Made by a program: the position numbers and the translations under genes. A stretch of DNA of 64,000 nucleotides, from positions 225,964,434 through 226,028,433 of the forward strand of contig JALIGW010000001.1 of the NCBI GenBank assembly GCA_023053685.1. The letters run 5' to 3'. Source of the stretch: Diadophis punctatus similis (Eukaryota > Chordata > Lepidosauria > Squamata > Dipsadidae). This document shows positions 32,478 through 43,798 of the stretch, piece after piece. Numbering within the stretch: the first letter of the stretch is position 1; each line of letters starts with the position of its first letter. The notes under the pieces are model-generated. The model ran no database searches, had not been told where the DNA came from, and was given only the letters and a program-made list of their open reading frames with translations.

Positions 32478-32970
32478 AATAGAATAGGTCCTCTTATTCC
32501 ACAACAGAGAAGCTAACTTAGGAAACTTTGATGAGAAACTTTGTCAAGACTTTTTTGAAAACTCAAGTATATGACATAAATCTGTCTGGTAACATTCTCA
32601 TTCTATAATTTATTGGATCTACATTTGGTCCTTTTAAAAAAAAGGTGTAACATTGACTTACCTTCCAGCCCTCTTGACACTAAGCCCGATTAGAAAAGCA
32701 AATTATGTATTGTTGCTATGAGGTCAGTAATTTCAAATGTGAATTCTTAAAAGAACAACTATTTAGGGGATATCTTCAAGACCTAATGATTCATTGCAAT
32801 ATTGCCTTGCAAGATATCCTACAATTTTCTCAGCTTTCTTTGGTGGTTGCAATTTCTTCCCTGAAAAATTTGTGTAGGCTCAGGTCCACATCTCCTATGA
32901 TAAAGGGTGATGCAACAAATCTAACTCTGCAGGGTGCTTATTTTATCTCTGATTTTTTGCACATTTAGGC

Positions 32971-34328
32971 CATGATGATCATGTTTTCATTTAGCTTTCA
33001 GGCTAGCAATCTTCTACCTACTTATAATGGTTTTATTTTTCATTTTTGCAGTGAATTTGAAAGTAATTCATAGAAAATTAGACTAATATTCATTGTGCCC
33101 TACTTTTTTTTCAATTTTACTTCCTTGCTTTGTTATAACCATGAAAGCATTCCTCAGAAAACTAAAAGCTGCTCTTTAGATAACTACCTTGAATATAGGT
33201 TTGTAACAGTAAAAGTTCAGATATTTTAAATATAGCAGCAACGAAACTTGCTGTGAAAACTGGAACAACTTCAGGGAGGTGCTTTAATTAGCAATTATAG
33301 ATTGTTTATACAGTATATAATGTTTCCCAAGAAACATTGCTATACTGTATGGAAGTAGCAAGGCAAAATCCATGACTGGAATTACTACATTTTGAGATGA
33401 TTTTGATAGATAACTTTTCTAGGTGGAGAGCAACATTTTGTGAACTATAAATTCCTGGATAATTACTGAACATGTCTCCATTGGTTTTTTTAAAAAAGAA
33501 ATTGTCCTTGCCTTGGGTGGCGGTGGGGGGACACCCTAAACACTATTTTTTTTCTTTTTATCTTTTCTAGCTCTAAGGATATAATCCCTGAGTGGTAAAC
33601 CCCACTGAATATTAAAGAGAGAGAGATGTATTTCCAAATAAATCTTCATCAAATATTTTAGCACACCACAGATTTAATTATTTGGTGGGTGCTATGGGTG
33701 GAAAGGAATGGAATCTGAAAACTCTCCCCATTTTTTTTAGTAGTAATGAATAATTAGGAGGTAAAAAATAAATCCAAAGGTGGATATTATGCTTAGGCAG
33801 AATATGGCAGTTCCCCTCCTTTTCCGCACTGTTAAATACAATACCAGCCTCTTTGTCTGGAGAAAAAAAAAGAATGCCTTTTGGGCCAAGATGAATGAAT
33901 GTGGCTTGTAGTGGCCTGGTCACGTGGAACTCAGAAGGTAGAGATGAGAATTCAATAAAGAACAAAGTGATTGGAAAGAAAGATGGCTTCCAGGCATGTT
34001 TTTTTTTAAGCAGGTAAACTTTCTGCCCTTCTGCTGAGTTCTGACAGGGCCTCATTTTATAGCACTATTGACATGCTTTCTTTTAAAGCCTATGGCAAAC
34101 ATTCCTGATACCTTCACAGATTCTCCATGCTGAATGCAGAATTGCTTCACTGAAGCAAAAGGACAGCTCAGTAGCTCATTATGTTTTTGCAGTCACATTT
34201 CTACCCATCATCATTGCTGTGATGGTGCACCAGTGATGGTAGGATGAGGCCTGTGTTAGCTAGAACTGGTGCTCCATCCTCACCTAACAAACTTTCCTGT
34301 CTCCTTTATCTCCTCCATATTCTGCATT
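32971..34328. other. Intronic DNA, unassigned
   Basis: No supported exon or repeat; the 125-codon minus ORF at 33678-34055 has no recognisable domain. Confidence 0.4.
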
Positions 34329-34409
34329 TCTTCATCGTGGGTGGAGCCAGCATTCAGGATGGGTTGTCCTCATCCATTTAGAATCTGCCCTCCTAGGACC
34401 CAGCTTCGA
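34329..34409 (+). repeat. DIRS left terminal inverted repeat
   Basis: Contains GTGGAGCCAGCATTCAGG, GATGGGTTGTCCTC and CTGCCCTCCTAGGACCCAGC, all matched by the complement of 40022-40130. Relative to the right copy it lacks the stretch between the TCAGAAT-like and TCTGCCC blocks. Confidence 0.88.
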
Positions 34410-35122
34410 CTTGGTCCTCAGACTGGACTAACATGGCTACTTGATCTCCCTTCCTGAATTGCGAATTGACACTTGATTTTGCTCAATCGATAGGGTTGTT
34501 TCAGTATCGTGAGTCTCCTACAACCAACTTAGCGAGATCCAGGGGTCTCGGGCGAATCGGTAGCTGAGCTCCGGCTCCTGCCTCGGCGGTGCCTTTCAAC
34601 CCTTTCTCTGGCATTGACCGTGCAGGGCTTGCCTGGTCTGCCATCGGAGCCATGCGCTCCCTGAAGTGAGGCGTCTCAGACACAAAGGGGGCGGCATGGC
34701 CTTAACGGTTTTCCTAGACCTTTCTTTCTCAACTCCGATGCAGGAGCATCATGCCAGGTCGCTACGCCAGGGGGGCTTTCCCTCCCCCCATGCCTCTACG
34801 GAACTACCGCTCCGTTTCGCCGACATTAAGGTGGACGCCATATTCCCACCTAGTCTCTGGCAGCCTGAGGAGAAGAACTGGATCAGTCGCTTGAGCTTTG
34901 CTCGCCCAGCCTCCTCTAATTACGTTGGCCGGCTCACTGGTCTATTGGCTTCCAAGCCTTTTCTCGACCGGCAGGCTAGCCAGAGCCCTCGACTTTGGTG
35001 CCTCGACCGTACAGGGCTTGCTCTGTTCGGCATCAGCAGCTAATTGGCTCCCCTCCAGCCGCCAATTTCACAGTGACAGTTGCGGTGGTCATTTTAATTA
35101 AGCTGTTGGTCGGGCTTTCAAA
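34410..35122 (+). other. DIRS leader region
   Basis: Untranslated or degraded sequence between the left terminus and the first gag ATG. Overlapping ORFs (34666-35043 and others) have no identifiable domain. Confidence 0.5.
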
Positions 35123-36777
35123 ATGGCGGTCGACAAAGAGCAGGCAGACAAGCCGCAGGGCAAATGGTCGCATAAGACCAATCACCGAGCCCCGGACGAC
35201 GAACAACCGGGCCCCTCTAGCCAGGTCTTGGCAGGGACTTCTCATAGTTCCCATGGCTCCAAAGCCACAGAGAGGGTTGAGCGCTGCAGGGACAAGGTCC
35301 TGAAGAGGCTTTGTAGCCACGTGTCAGATCAGGCTCCCCTTTATCCCCGTGATCAGGGATCCTCTTCAAGGGGCACTGAGGTAGAACTGATAGCCCCAAG
35401 ATAGCCGGGGGAGGAGTTGACCCTCGACAATCCAATGCTGCATATGGGCACTGCTGACTTTTGGGGGTCAGCTGGCTTTCTCAGCTCCAATCTTTTGTCA
35501 GCTCCCGAGGTTCCCCAGGGGACAGGGGTTCCGGTTGTGCCCTCTACGTCAGGGGCCTCATCGACTACAGCTGCAGTTCCATTGGATCCTGCAAATTTGC
35601 AGTTGTTGAAGGCAGCTGCGGTACAACAAGGCCTGACCGCATGCCTACAATCCTTGGGCAGACCCACTTCAGTGGGTTCTGAGCGCTCCCTCCTTAGGTC
35701 TGGTATCAGGGCCAGGCAGCATAGCCCAGACAGATACTCTGATGTTTCAGATGACGACAGTCGTGCACCCTTAATGGACATTGACCAGGGTGACTATGGG
35801 CTATCGGAGGACGAAGGAATGTCACAGGAACAACAGGTCTCTTCGGCCCTTTTTCCACCAGGGCTCTTCAAGTCCTTGCTGTACAAGGCCCACTCTGCTG
35901 GCGTCAACACAGCTGGAGCCCCTGTTTACGGAGTTCACGTCGGAGGTGGACTTCGTCCCAGCTCCACAGCTATTCCTGGACAATGTCCAACGACAATGGT
36001 CGGCCCCAGCATCCGGGCCCATGCCTTCTTCGGGTTGACCGCAAGCATTTCAACGTGGCTCTGGAGTTGGCTTCTCTTCTAAATATTCCTGCGGTTGATG
36101 CTCCGGTTGCGGCATTACATGCTTCCTCTGCCATGCCAGGGGAATCAGAGGAGTTGTTAAGGCCTGAAGACAAAAGGATTGAACTGGTTTTTATCAAGGC
36201 TCACCAGGCGGCTGCCTGGGCAGTCAGAGCCTCTTTGTCCACTTCCTTTTTCGCACATTCTTCATTGATTTAGCTGCGATTCATACAAGAACAAATTCCT
36301 GCGTCTAACCTGCGGGTGCAGCAAGACCTGAACAAAGTGTTTGCGGCCTCTCAATTTGCAGCGGATGCAACCCTCCATGTGTCCCGCTTTGCCTCCAAGG
36401 CGATAGGCACCATGGTTGTAGTGAGGTGCATGCATTGGCTCCATCAGTGGCCAGTGGACACCCGCCATAAGTGGCGCCTGGCCTCTGCTCCCTTCAGGGG
36501 CCAGAGTCTATTTGGGGAGGCTTTGGACCCAATTCTGATCAAGACTCGGGACAAAAGAAAAATTCTGCCGTCTCTATCTCGGAAGGGCAATTTCCGTCAG
36601 TCCCCTTATTTCCGATGCCCCTTTCGGGCTCCTGCCCAGGGCTCCAGCTTCTCCCGGCCTCAAGGTCAGTCCAGATCTAGGCAGCGCCAGCCTCAGGATA
36701 GATCTGGGAGGGGGAGGCAGTTCAAGCGATCTTTCAGAGGTGGAGGAGGTGGCCACCCCTTCCGTCGCTCCCAATAG
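35123..36777 (+). pseudogene. DIRS gag-like ORF, two stops and two frameshifts
   Basis: The frame starts at ATG 35123 and runs to 36082 with one in-frame TAG at 35402-35404. The reading then shifts to the frame of 35781-36038 (LFTEFTSEVDFVPAPQLFLDN) and again to the frame of 35983-36777. That last frame has an in-frame TAG at 36271-36273 and ends in an Arg/Gly/Ser-rich tail (RSGRGRQFKRSFRGG), a likely nucleic-acid-binding region. The protein would package element RNA. A run such as AAWAVRASL and the basic tail fit DIRS gag proteins. Not expressible as one protein. Confidence 0.8.
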
Positions 36778-36778
36778 T

Positions 36779-38630
36779 GTCCCTTCCGATCCACCCATAG
36801 GGGGGCATCTCGCCCTTTATTTCTCTGTTTGGGCTCAGACCACCCAGGATAGATGGGTGCTAGAGATGGTCAGTCAGGGTCTCTCCCTGGAATTTCTCTC
36901 CCTTCCCCTGAGGTTTTTTATCCAATGCCCCACCTCCAAAGTGCCCTCAAAGAAAGCACTCATGGATTCTGCGGTCCAGCACCTGCTGGACATTTGAGCC
37001 ATCCAGCAGGTGCCCCAGGATCAGCAGGGGCAGGGATTTTATTCCATCCTTTTCATAGTTCCCAAAACCTCGGGGGTGGTGGTGGAGGGCATTTCTTAAG
37101 CATCTGAACCGATATATTAAATATAGAAGGTTCAAGATGCACTCCTTGCAGTCCATCCTGGGGTGCGTTCGCCAGGGAGATTTCCTCTCCTCTCTGGACC
37201 TGACTGAATCCTACCTGCACATACCGATTAACCATCTTTACCGGCAGTACCTTCGGTTCTGCTATGCAGGTAGGCATTTCCAGTATGGGGCCCTTCCCTT
37301 TGGCCTTTCCTCAGCCCCCCCGGGTCTTCACGAAAGTTCTCACAGCTGTGGCGGCCCATCGCAGGTCCTTACCCATGCGTGTCCAGTGTTACCTGGATGA
37401 TATTTTGGTACAGGCTTCTTCCAAGCACCTTGCGGTGCGCCATCTCCAGGTAACCATTTTAACACTCCGACAGCACATGTTCTCAATCAACTTGGATAAG
37501 AGTAATCTCTCTCCCTCCACCTCCTTGCTCCATTTGGGAGCCGTTATAGATTCCTTAGAGTGTAGGGTCTCCCTGTCCCAGGAGAGACAGGACAGTATCA
37601 GGGGTCTTGCCACCCAGGTACAATGCGAGCGTAGGATCTCCCTAGCTCTTCTGTCTACTCCCCTTGGGAAAATGATTTCATGCACTGCCATCATCCCTTG
37701 GGCTTGCCTACACTCTAGGGATATTCAATGGCTTCTTTTGCCCTTCCAGAAAGCAGGACGTGGCACATCGACGTCCAAGGTCCTGGTCCCTCCGGAGGTT
37801 CATCGCTCCCTGTCCTGGTGGCGTTCGGCTGCAATATCCCGGGGGTGTCTCTTCCGGGAGCCACACAGGATGACCATCACCACAGATGCCAGCTTGACCG
37901 GTTGGGGGGCCCACTCACAGGGGCAGATAGCTCAGGGCTGGTGGTCGCCAGCAGAAGCCAAATGCTCTATCAACTGGCTGGAACTTTGAGCCGTGTTTCT
38001 GGCTCTCAAACATTTCCAACCACTAGTGGCTGGCAGACATGTTCTCATCCTAACGGACAACACGACAACCAAGGCTCATGTCAACCGGCAAGGCGGCATT
38101 CGCTCCAGGACTTTAATGCAAGAGGCAATGAAGCTGGGACTGTGGGCGGAGGGACACCTTCTCTCGCTTTCAGCGGACCATATCTCTGGGGTGTCCAATA
38201 CCAGGCGGACTGGCTCAGCCGGACAGTGGTGGATCATGAAGAGCGGTGCCTGCACCCATCCATTTTCCGTGACATCACGAGCCATTTTGGTCTCCCAGAG
38301 GTCGATCTGTTTGCTACCCCGGAGAACGCCCACCGACTGAGGTTTTTCTCTCAGTTTCCTTACCAGGGTGCGGAGGGGCTGAATACCCTCCGAGGACATT
38401 GGCCACCAGGCCTCCTATACGCATTTCCCCTCCTGCCCATTCTGCCACAAGTCATCTAGAAGGTGTTGGAGGAGCATGCGGAGGTGATCCTGCTTGCACC
38501 TCATTGGCCGAGACAGGCTTAGTTCGTGGACCTGAAGGCCCTGTCGGTTTCCCTGCCCTGGTGGATACCAACGAGCAAGTTGTCGCTCAGCCAGGGGGTG
38601 TTGGTACACCTGGATCCCGGTGGTTCCAAC
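36779..38630 (+). pseudogene. DIRS reverse transcriptase-RNase H, disrupted
   Basis: RT begins with SLEFLSLPLRF and proceeds through VPQDQQGQGFYSI, LDLTESYLHIP (motif A), ALPFGLSSAP (motif B) and YLDDIL (motif C, Tyr codon at 37390). RNase H follows with TTDASLTGWGAH and LTDNTTTKAHVNRQGG. The C-terminal segment is LPEVDLFATPENAHRLRFFSQ and LLAPHWPRQA. Breaks: TGA at 36995-36997, frameshifts near 37085 and 37290-37320, TGA at 37987-37989 and a frameshift near 38205. Both TGAs sit where CGA (Arg) is the expected codon, consistent with methyl-CpG decay. Confidence 0.9.
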
Positions 38631-38697
38631 TGACCGCCTGGAGGTTGAGCGGCACGCTCTAAGTCAACAGGATTATGATCCTGACGTTATTCTTACC

Positions 38698-39696
38698 ATC
38701 CAAGCAGCTCGCCGCCCCTCCACCGAGGGAATCTACGCCGTGATGTGGAAGTCCTTCTGTGCTTGGTATGCATCCAAGGGTTGTTTGCCCTTGTAGGTTC
38801 CCCTTCCGAAGGTTCTAAAATTTCTCTAGCGAGGCTTGGACATGGGATTTTCCCCGAACACCATTCGCAGGCAGGTGGCGGCGCTGTTATTGGTTTTGTC
38901 GTGTGACCAGGTCGACTCTCTGGCTCAATTTCCTACAGTTCGTCGGTTTTTACGGGGGGCCTCCAATCTTCGCCCTCCGATGGTTCATTGTTACCCAACC
39001 TGGGATCTTCCCAGGGTGTTGACGTCCCTGACTGGGCCTCCTTATGAACCGCTGATGTTGGCTAGTCTCCGGTATCTGTCATACAAGGTGACTTTCCTGG
39101 TGGCCATTACTTCGGCCTGTCAGATTTCCAAACTGTCAGCGCTCTCCATAAGAAAGAATTTGTGTGTGTTCCATCTAGACCATGTGGTTCTCCGGTTAGA
39201 CCTGTCTTTCATCCCCAAGATTAATTCCTCCTTTCACAGGGCTCAGGAGCTCATCCTCCCCAATTTCTGCCCAAATCCGGCCCATCCATTGGAAAGTCGA
39301 TGGCACATGCTGGACGTTCGCAGAGTTCTACGTATATATATAGACAGAACTCGCCAGTTCCATCGGACGGAAGCGCTTCTGGTGGCCTTCCTACCGCAGT
39401 CATTGGGCCTCAAGGTTTCCTCTTCCACCATTGGCCATTGGATACACACTACAATCGCTAAGGCGTACAAGCTCGCCTCGCTTTCGAGGCCGGTGGGGAT
39501 CATGGCCCACTCTACGTGTAGTGCGGCTACTTCCATGGCCTGGGCGACCCACGCTTCTTTAGAGGAGGTGTGTCGGGCAGCTACCTGGGCATCATCCTCT
39601 CAGTTTATCCACAACTACAAGATTGATTTGTATGCATCAGCAGATGTGGCCTTCGGTAGGAGGGTCCTACAGAGGGTCCATGAGGAAGTCAACTAA
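38698..39696 (+). pseudogene. DIRS tyrosine recombinase, long open frame with lost catalytic arginines
   Basis: In-frame sequence starts at about 38698 (AARRPSTEGIYAVMWKSFCAW). It has TAG at 38794-38796 and 38827-38829, then is open for 286 codons to 39696. The domain matches DIRS recombinases: NTIRRQVAALL (SAM-like N-terminus), TWDLPRVLTSLTGPPYEPL, AITSACQISKLSAL, RWHMLDVRRVLRIYI, GIMAHSTCSAATS, EEVCRAATWASSSQFIHNYKI. Numbered from 38836, the putative nucleophile is Tyr261 (39616-39618). Box I has Gln96 (39121-39123) where Arg is expected, and box II HxxR reads HSTC with Cys228 (39517-39519). Enzymes of this family insert the circular DNA copy by strand exchange; with both Arg lost this copy should be inactive. 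Confidence 0.9.
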
Positions 39697-39751
39697 ACGG
39701 ACTTGCTCTGTTCCCAGCTAGGGGACGTTTGGCTTTGGCTTTGATAGGTCC

Positions 39752-39840
39752 CATCCTGAATGCTGGCTCCATCAATGATGGAGAAGGGGCATTGGTATTA
39801 CCTGTTACGCCTCTTCTCATAGGGTGGAGCCAGCATTCAG
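39752..39840 (+). repeat. DIRS internal complementary region
   Basis: CCTGAATGCTGGCTCCA (39754) complements the left terminus. TTGGTATTACCTGTTACGCC and CTCATAGGGTGGAGCCAG (39793-39835) complement the right terminus. The region bridges the two ends, as expected for the template that completes the termini during replication. Confidence 0.88.
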
Positions 39841-40021
39841 CCCTGCCCATCAGAGGTCTGTTTCTGACAGTGTATCCTTTCTTCGCTCGGACTGAGATTT
39901 CTTTGATTGGCTGGTCTCGGATAGCGATATATGTTTTGTTGACTGTGTCCAGGAAGTGGAGCTTTCTGTTCATTACCTAGATCCTGTGAGTAGCTACGTC
40001 AAGAGTCTGCTTCTTCGGCTT

Positions 40022-40168
40022 CGTCAAAGCTGGGTCCTAGGAGGGCAGATCCTGCCAAAAGCAACAGACTCGGTCCTCATTCTGAGTGGACGAGGACAAC
40101 CCATCTTGAACACTGGCTCTACCCTATGAGAAGAGGCATATCAGGTAATACCAAGGCCCCTTCCAGAA
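40022..40168 (+). repeat. DIRS right terminal inverted repeat
   Basis: Complement of the left terminus plus about 35 bp extra (AAGAGGCATATCAGGTAATA, then CCAAGGCCCC), which is matched by the internal complementary region. It appears more complete than the left copy. Confidence 0.88.
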
Positions 40169-41220
40169 TGTATTTCCAGAAGATGGGGCCTCCTTTTGCT
40201 TCCCCCCCTTATGAATACCAGAGGGATTTATGTGCGCTTTTATTGCTGTTATGCCTTCATATTAAACCACTTGCAGGATGATTTCCCAGATGTTTCCTTA
40301 TTCAGTCTTGAACTTTTTATGCTCTAAACCTAGTCCCTTGTGAACAGTGGCCACCCATTCCACCTTTCCCCCCTCTACTTAGCTTCTTTCAATTATGTCT
40401 TAACTGTTATTTCCATAAATATATAAACACGAAGCCGTGGTTGTGTTTCTCCAGTGCTATTTGTGCTTACATTTTGGTGAATTCTCAGGAATGTCACCAG
40501 TGCCTCCTCCAAGCCATGGTATTCCCATGTTATGTTCTTCTCTCATTCAGCATAAGGATATACAGTTCTTTTAGGCGGAGGACTATACTTGACCTTTGAA
40601 TGGTATGTTAATATTAATAATAGCAGCATGGCCAGGACAAAACATAAATTATACTAAATTAAATAAACCTCTAAATGAGTTAAATACATTTAATATGAGT
40701 TGAGTCATGTATTTAAAATAACTTAATGGAAACTGTTAGAGGACATCTGGAGGCCATGTCAGGTATTTTTTTTAAAATATAAAGGTAGAAGTTTTTATTA
40801 TGACATTGTTCTGTCTGTGCAACTCTTCCTAACTCTCATTAGTTTAAATATACAGATCAACCTCTGGTAAAAAAAAAGACCACTTCTTTGTCCAGTAAGC
40901 TTTATTATCTGATGATTTATATTTTTATATGTTTTTACTATAAATATACTGAAGATTATTGCACCAAAGTGTTAGAAATGTCTAGAAATATGCAATCCTA
41001 AGACTTATTAAAAGCCAAATGTGTGTTCCATATTAGCCTTCTCCCACTTGGTGCCCACCAGATGTGTTCGACTAAATTCCTATCATGTCTCAGGTAACTT
41101 GGGAGCAAAGAAAGGTAGTTCAACACTTCTGGAGACATCAGGCTGTCAAAAAACTGCATGTAGAATAAAAAAAGCTTTATTTTTAAGTTCACTGTCTCAC
41201 ACAATGTTTCTGTTCTACAG
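40169..41220. other. Intronic DNA before the next exon
   Basis: AT-rich, no repeat recognised; ends in the pyrimidine tract and TCTACAG acceptor at 41214-41220. Confidence 0.6.
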
Positions 41221-41294
41221 AGATGATTTACAGGCACACAGCAATCCTAGATGGAGACATGGTTCATTTTGAAATTCTTGACACAGCAGGGCAG
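41221..41294 (+). CDS. RERG/RERGL-like small GTPase, exon with switch II (DTAGQ)
   Basis: A 74-bp exon with acceptor TTCTACAG at 41220 and donor GTATGG at 41295. The first two bases (AG) complete the Glu codon opened by the previous exon. The rest gives MIYRHTAILDGDMVHFEILDT plus AGQ in phase 0. YRHxxxxDGxxVxFEILDTAGQ is the beta-2/beta-3/G3 segment. The Asp of DTAGQ coordinates Mg2+ and the Gln is the Ras Gln61 equivalent, kept here, so GTP hydrolysis chemistry is plausible. RERG has STYRHQ at the same place. The phase match with both neighbours strongly supports it as a real exon. Confidence 0.92.
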
Positions 41295-41666
41295 GTATGG
41301 TTTTAGTGGCTTCATTGTTAAAAGGGGGGGAGGGGAATGGTCCTGTAGAAATGGCAAAATACTGCAGTGAGCACTGAAAATGCCAAGTTACATCTTTGGC
41401 CTTTGTGGTAGGGAGGCATGGATCACTCTTCCTCTGAACCTTAAAGAATAAGAAATGAATACACTATGTGACAAATAAAAAAACAACAACATATAAAAGT
41501 AACTTTGGGTTATAGATTATTTTTTGTAATACATGGTGTTTTAGATGCATTTGTCCCTAATAATATGTTGTTTTATTGTTATTAACTATAATGTGCTTTA
41601 TTAAAATGCACGCAGTTTGTATGAAGAGAAACAAATGCTAGCAAACTCCCAAGATTATCACTTTGT

Positions 41667-41775
41667 ATCCCGCCTTTATTATTTTTTACAAATAAATCAA
41701 GACATATCCATTATACCGTCCTCCTATTTTTCCACAACAATAGCAACCCCGTGAGGTGAGTTTTCTCCCTATAGA
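41667..41775 (-). mobile_element. Sauria-type SINE, 3' part
   Basis: ATCCCGCCTTTATTATTTTT followed by CCACAACAATAGCAACCCCG: the BovB-like tail and central portion of the SINE at 13656-13888, minus strand. The tRNA head is missing. Confidence 0.65.
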
Positions 41776-42500
41776 ATAGATAATGGTTTTGGTCACAGGC
41801 ATAAGCTTAGCCATGATAAAATCATGGAGTAAGTAGAAGGGAAATAACATGTAAGGTGTGATAAACAAACAAATTCCAAAATCACAGGACATTCAGATCT
41901 TTAGGGAAAAGAAGAAATAGGAATACAAAAGATGTTGTGTAAGGCTGAGTGTAAGAAATTAGAATGGATTTAGAAGTAAAACAGTTCATGTGACAGAAAA
42001 AAGCAGCATCTTTGCAAAGATTAGAAGATGGGAAGATTTTAATAGTAATGTGACTAAAAAAATCAGATGATTTCCAACAAGATGCTTTGGCCAGAATAGC
42101 TAGAGAATGCCTGTCTGTCAAAAGGAACATGGAAAAAATGAAGGCTACTTCCCTTATTGAGTTCTTACTGCAATTTCCAAATTTGGAATACGGAGAGAGG
42201 CAAAATATAATAAGAATTTGTAAACATCAGTGAAGCTTGTTGTGGCTACGCAGGTTGCCTCTCTGCGCTTTGATCAATTGGTTGTTCCTTGTTAAGATGC
42301 CCCAAAGGCCTTCTGGCACAGGTGCTGAGGTTATTAATTACTACAGTTTAGGATGACATTAGCTCTAATCAAATCATGCAATATTAGTTCCTAGGTGGTC
42401 ATTTATTAATGCTATACTGTATTTCAAGGAAACATTTTTGCTTATTCTGAATTAAGCCAGCCCTACCATTTTGGCAGCAGAAATACGGTAACCCTTAAAG

Positions 42501-43066
42501 CAGTGCTTCTCAAATAGTTGGGCGGGGGCCCCTGGGGGGGCACGGAGCGATGCCGGGGGGGCGCATGACCCCGGGGAAACGTGCTTTTTTTTGCCGCAGG
42601 GAGTAGGTGGGTTTTGCACCGAACAATAGCACACAGCACAGAGCAGGAGATATGAAGTGCAAATAGCAAACCTTTAAGAGACACCATGGAAAAATATTTA
42701 ACAGGGATGAAAAGAAAGGAGGAGAGAGACGGAGATAATGAGACAAACGTATCTCCTGAAAGCTAAGATGAGGAAATATGACGAAGTGTATGTAGCACTT
42801 GGCTTCACTGTGACTACGGTGGGAGACAAGGAAAAACCAGTATGTTTATTGTATCTAAAAATGTTGGCAGTGGACAGCATGAAGCCAAATAAATTAAGGC
42901 ATCACTTAAACACATTACACCCCAATCACGCTGATAAGCCACTTGAGTTTTTTCAGCGAAAACGTGCGGAATATTGCAAACAATCGTCACGGTGGAGAGT
43001 TGGGGGCGCGCGAAATGTTTACTTCTTCCTAGGGGGGCCGTAACAGAAAATAATTGAGAAGCACTG
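42501..43066 (+). mobile_element. hAT deletion derivative, 566 bp, with BED-finger fragment
   Basis: Ends CAGTGCTTCTCAA and TTGAGAAGCACTG are flanked by a perfect 8-bp duplication, CCTTAAAG (42493-42500, 43067-43074). The subterminal regions are G-rich. Unlike the palindromic MITEs it keeps part of a transposase gene, so it is a direct internal-deletion product of an autonomous hAT. Confidence 0.92.
42686..42995 (+). pseudogene. hAT transposase N-terminus with BED-type zinc finger (ZBED5-like), broken
   Basis: MEKYLTGMKRKEERDGDNET starts at ATG 42686 and stops at a TAA after about 26 codons. A frame change then gives KYDEVYVALGFTVTTVG, EKPVCLLYLKML and MKPNKLRHHLNTLHPNHADK, followed by FFQRKRAEYC. 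The C..(C)...H....H arrangement is a BED finger, which binds DNA at transposon termini. The second Cys of the CxxC pair reads Tyr (CLLY), and the catalytic RNase-H-like and dimerisation domains are absent. Similar domains were domesticated in vertebrate ZBED genes, but the flanking termini and duplication show this is a transposon remnant. Confidence 0.8.
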
Positions 43067-43798
43067 CCTTAAAGTAACAGGTCAGATATATGTAATTTGG
43101 ATTAAATATTCATTCAATTACTTCTATCCTAGGTAGCAGGATACTGTTAAGCAGTTAGGTTCTAATAGAATCCTTCAGTATATACACGGATTTCTCAGTT
43201 TTATTTATCTGGAAGCCCATTTTTATTCCTTTTTTTCCCTTTATGCATAAAAAAATGGTAGATCACTTTTGCACATGCAAAGTAAGCTTTTAATGGGTCA
43301 GACTGACTGATTGTCAGTTTCCTCTCTGATTAGGGTGTTGGCAACAATGTGGTAAAGGACAAAGAAAACAATTTTTTGAATATTTTCCAAGCACTGGGGG
43401 GCTTTTTTATTCTATTTAATGAAGACTGTTCCTGATCCATGAACCACATTTAGGGAATGCTACGATTTATTAATAATCAAACTCACTTTCTAAGTATTAG
43501 CAATTATTCTAAGTATTAACCAAATGGCATTGTACAAAGGCCAAAAAGAAGTTTGGTATTTTGAATATAATGGATTTATAATAGATAAATTTGCCCTGTT
43601 GTTTTCTGTTCATCCACTTTACTTGAAGCCTCCTCTAATGGTACTATGAGGAATCACCAGGCTAGTGAAAATGGCAAAATTTGCAGAACTTTTGAGAAAA
43701 ACAAATGTTTTAAAAATGCTAAGTACTGTCCTCTACCAAATGGCTCATCTAATATGTTCAGTAATTCCTCAAAACTGAGTGTTAGAGGGCAAAACAGA

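Larger units (their letters stand above)
31110..32970 (-). mobile_element. Old CR1 LINE, minus strand, interrupted three times
   Basis: Segments at 31115-31370, 31889-32218 and 32478-32960 follow the CR1 order on the minus strand. CTGATCATTTTGGTTGCCCT (31118) parallels 27494 of the younger CR1, TTTTTAACCAGCTAGCAATTC (32196) matches the position before the catalytic region, and AACTCAAGTATATGACAT (32558) follows. It is full of stops. Interruptions are a LINE-tail fragment (about 31375-31600) and SINEs at 31657 and 32219. Confidence 0.7.
34329..40168 (+). mobile_element. DIRS-type tyrosine-recombinase retrotransposon, 5.8 kb, degenerate
   Basis: Coding order is gag, RT-RNase H, tyrosine recombinase. 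The left terminus (34329-34409) and right terminus (40022-40168) are inverted copies: GGTGGAGCCAGCATTCAGG and GCCCTCCTAGGACCCAGCTT on the left match the complement of the right end, where the left copy lacks about 28 bp. Just after the recombinase ORF, 39752-39840 is an internal complementary region. Its first half (CCTGAATGCTGGCTCCA) complements the left end and its second half (GCCTCTTCTCATAGGGT) complements the right end. This terminal plus internal layout is the hallmark of DIRS elements, which replicate through a circular intermediate and integrate by recombinase without target duplication. It lies in an intron in sense orientation. Confidence 0.93.

Noticed and set aside
35353..35781. 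142-codon minus ORF
   Set aside because: Antisense of the DIRS gag-like frame.
38836..39696. An active or domesticated recombinase gene
   Set aside because: The long open frame suggested it, but the expected catalytic Arg positions read Gln and Cys and the upstream N-terminus has two stops.
42738..43043. A host ZBED gene
   Set aside because: The BED-like frame lies within TIRs and an 8-bp target duplication, is frameshifted and lacks a second finger Cys.
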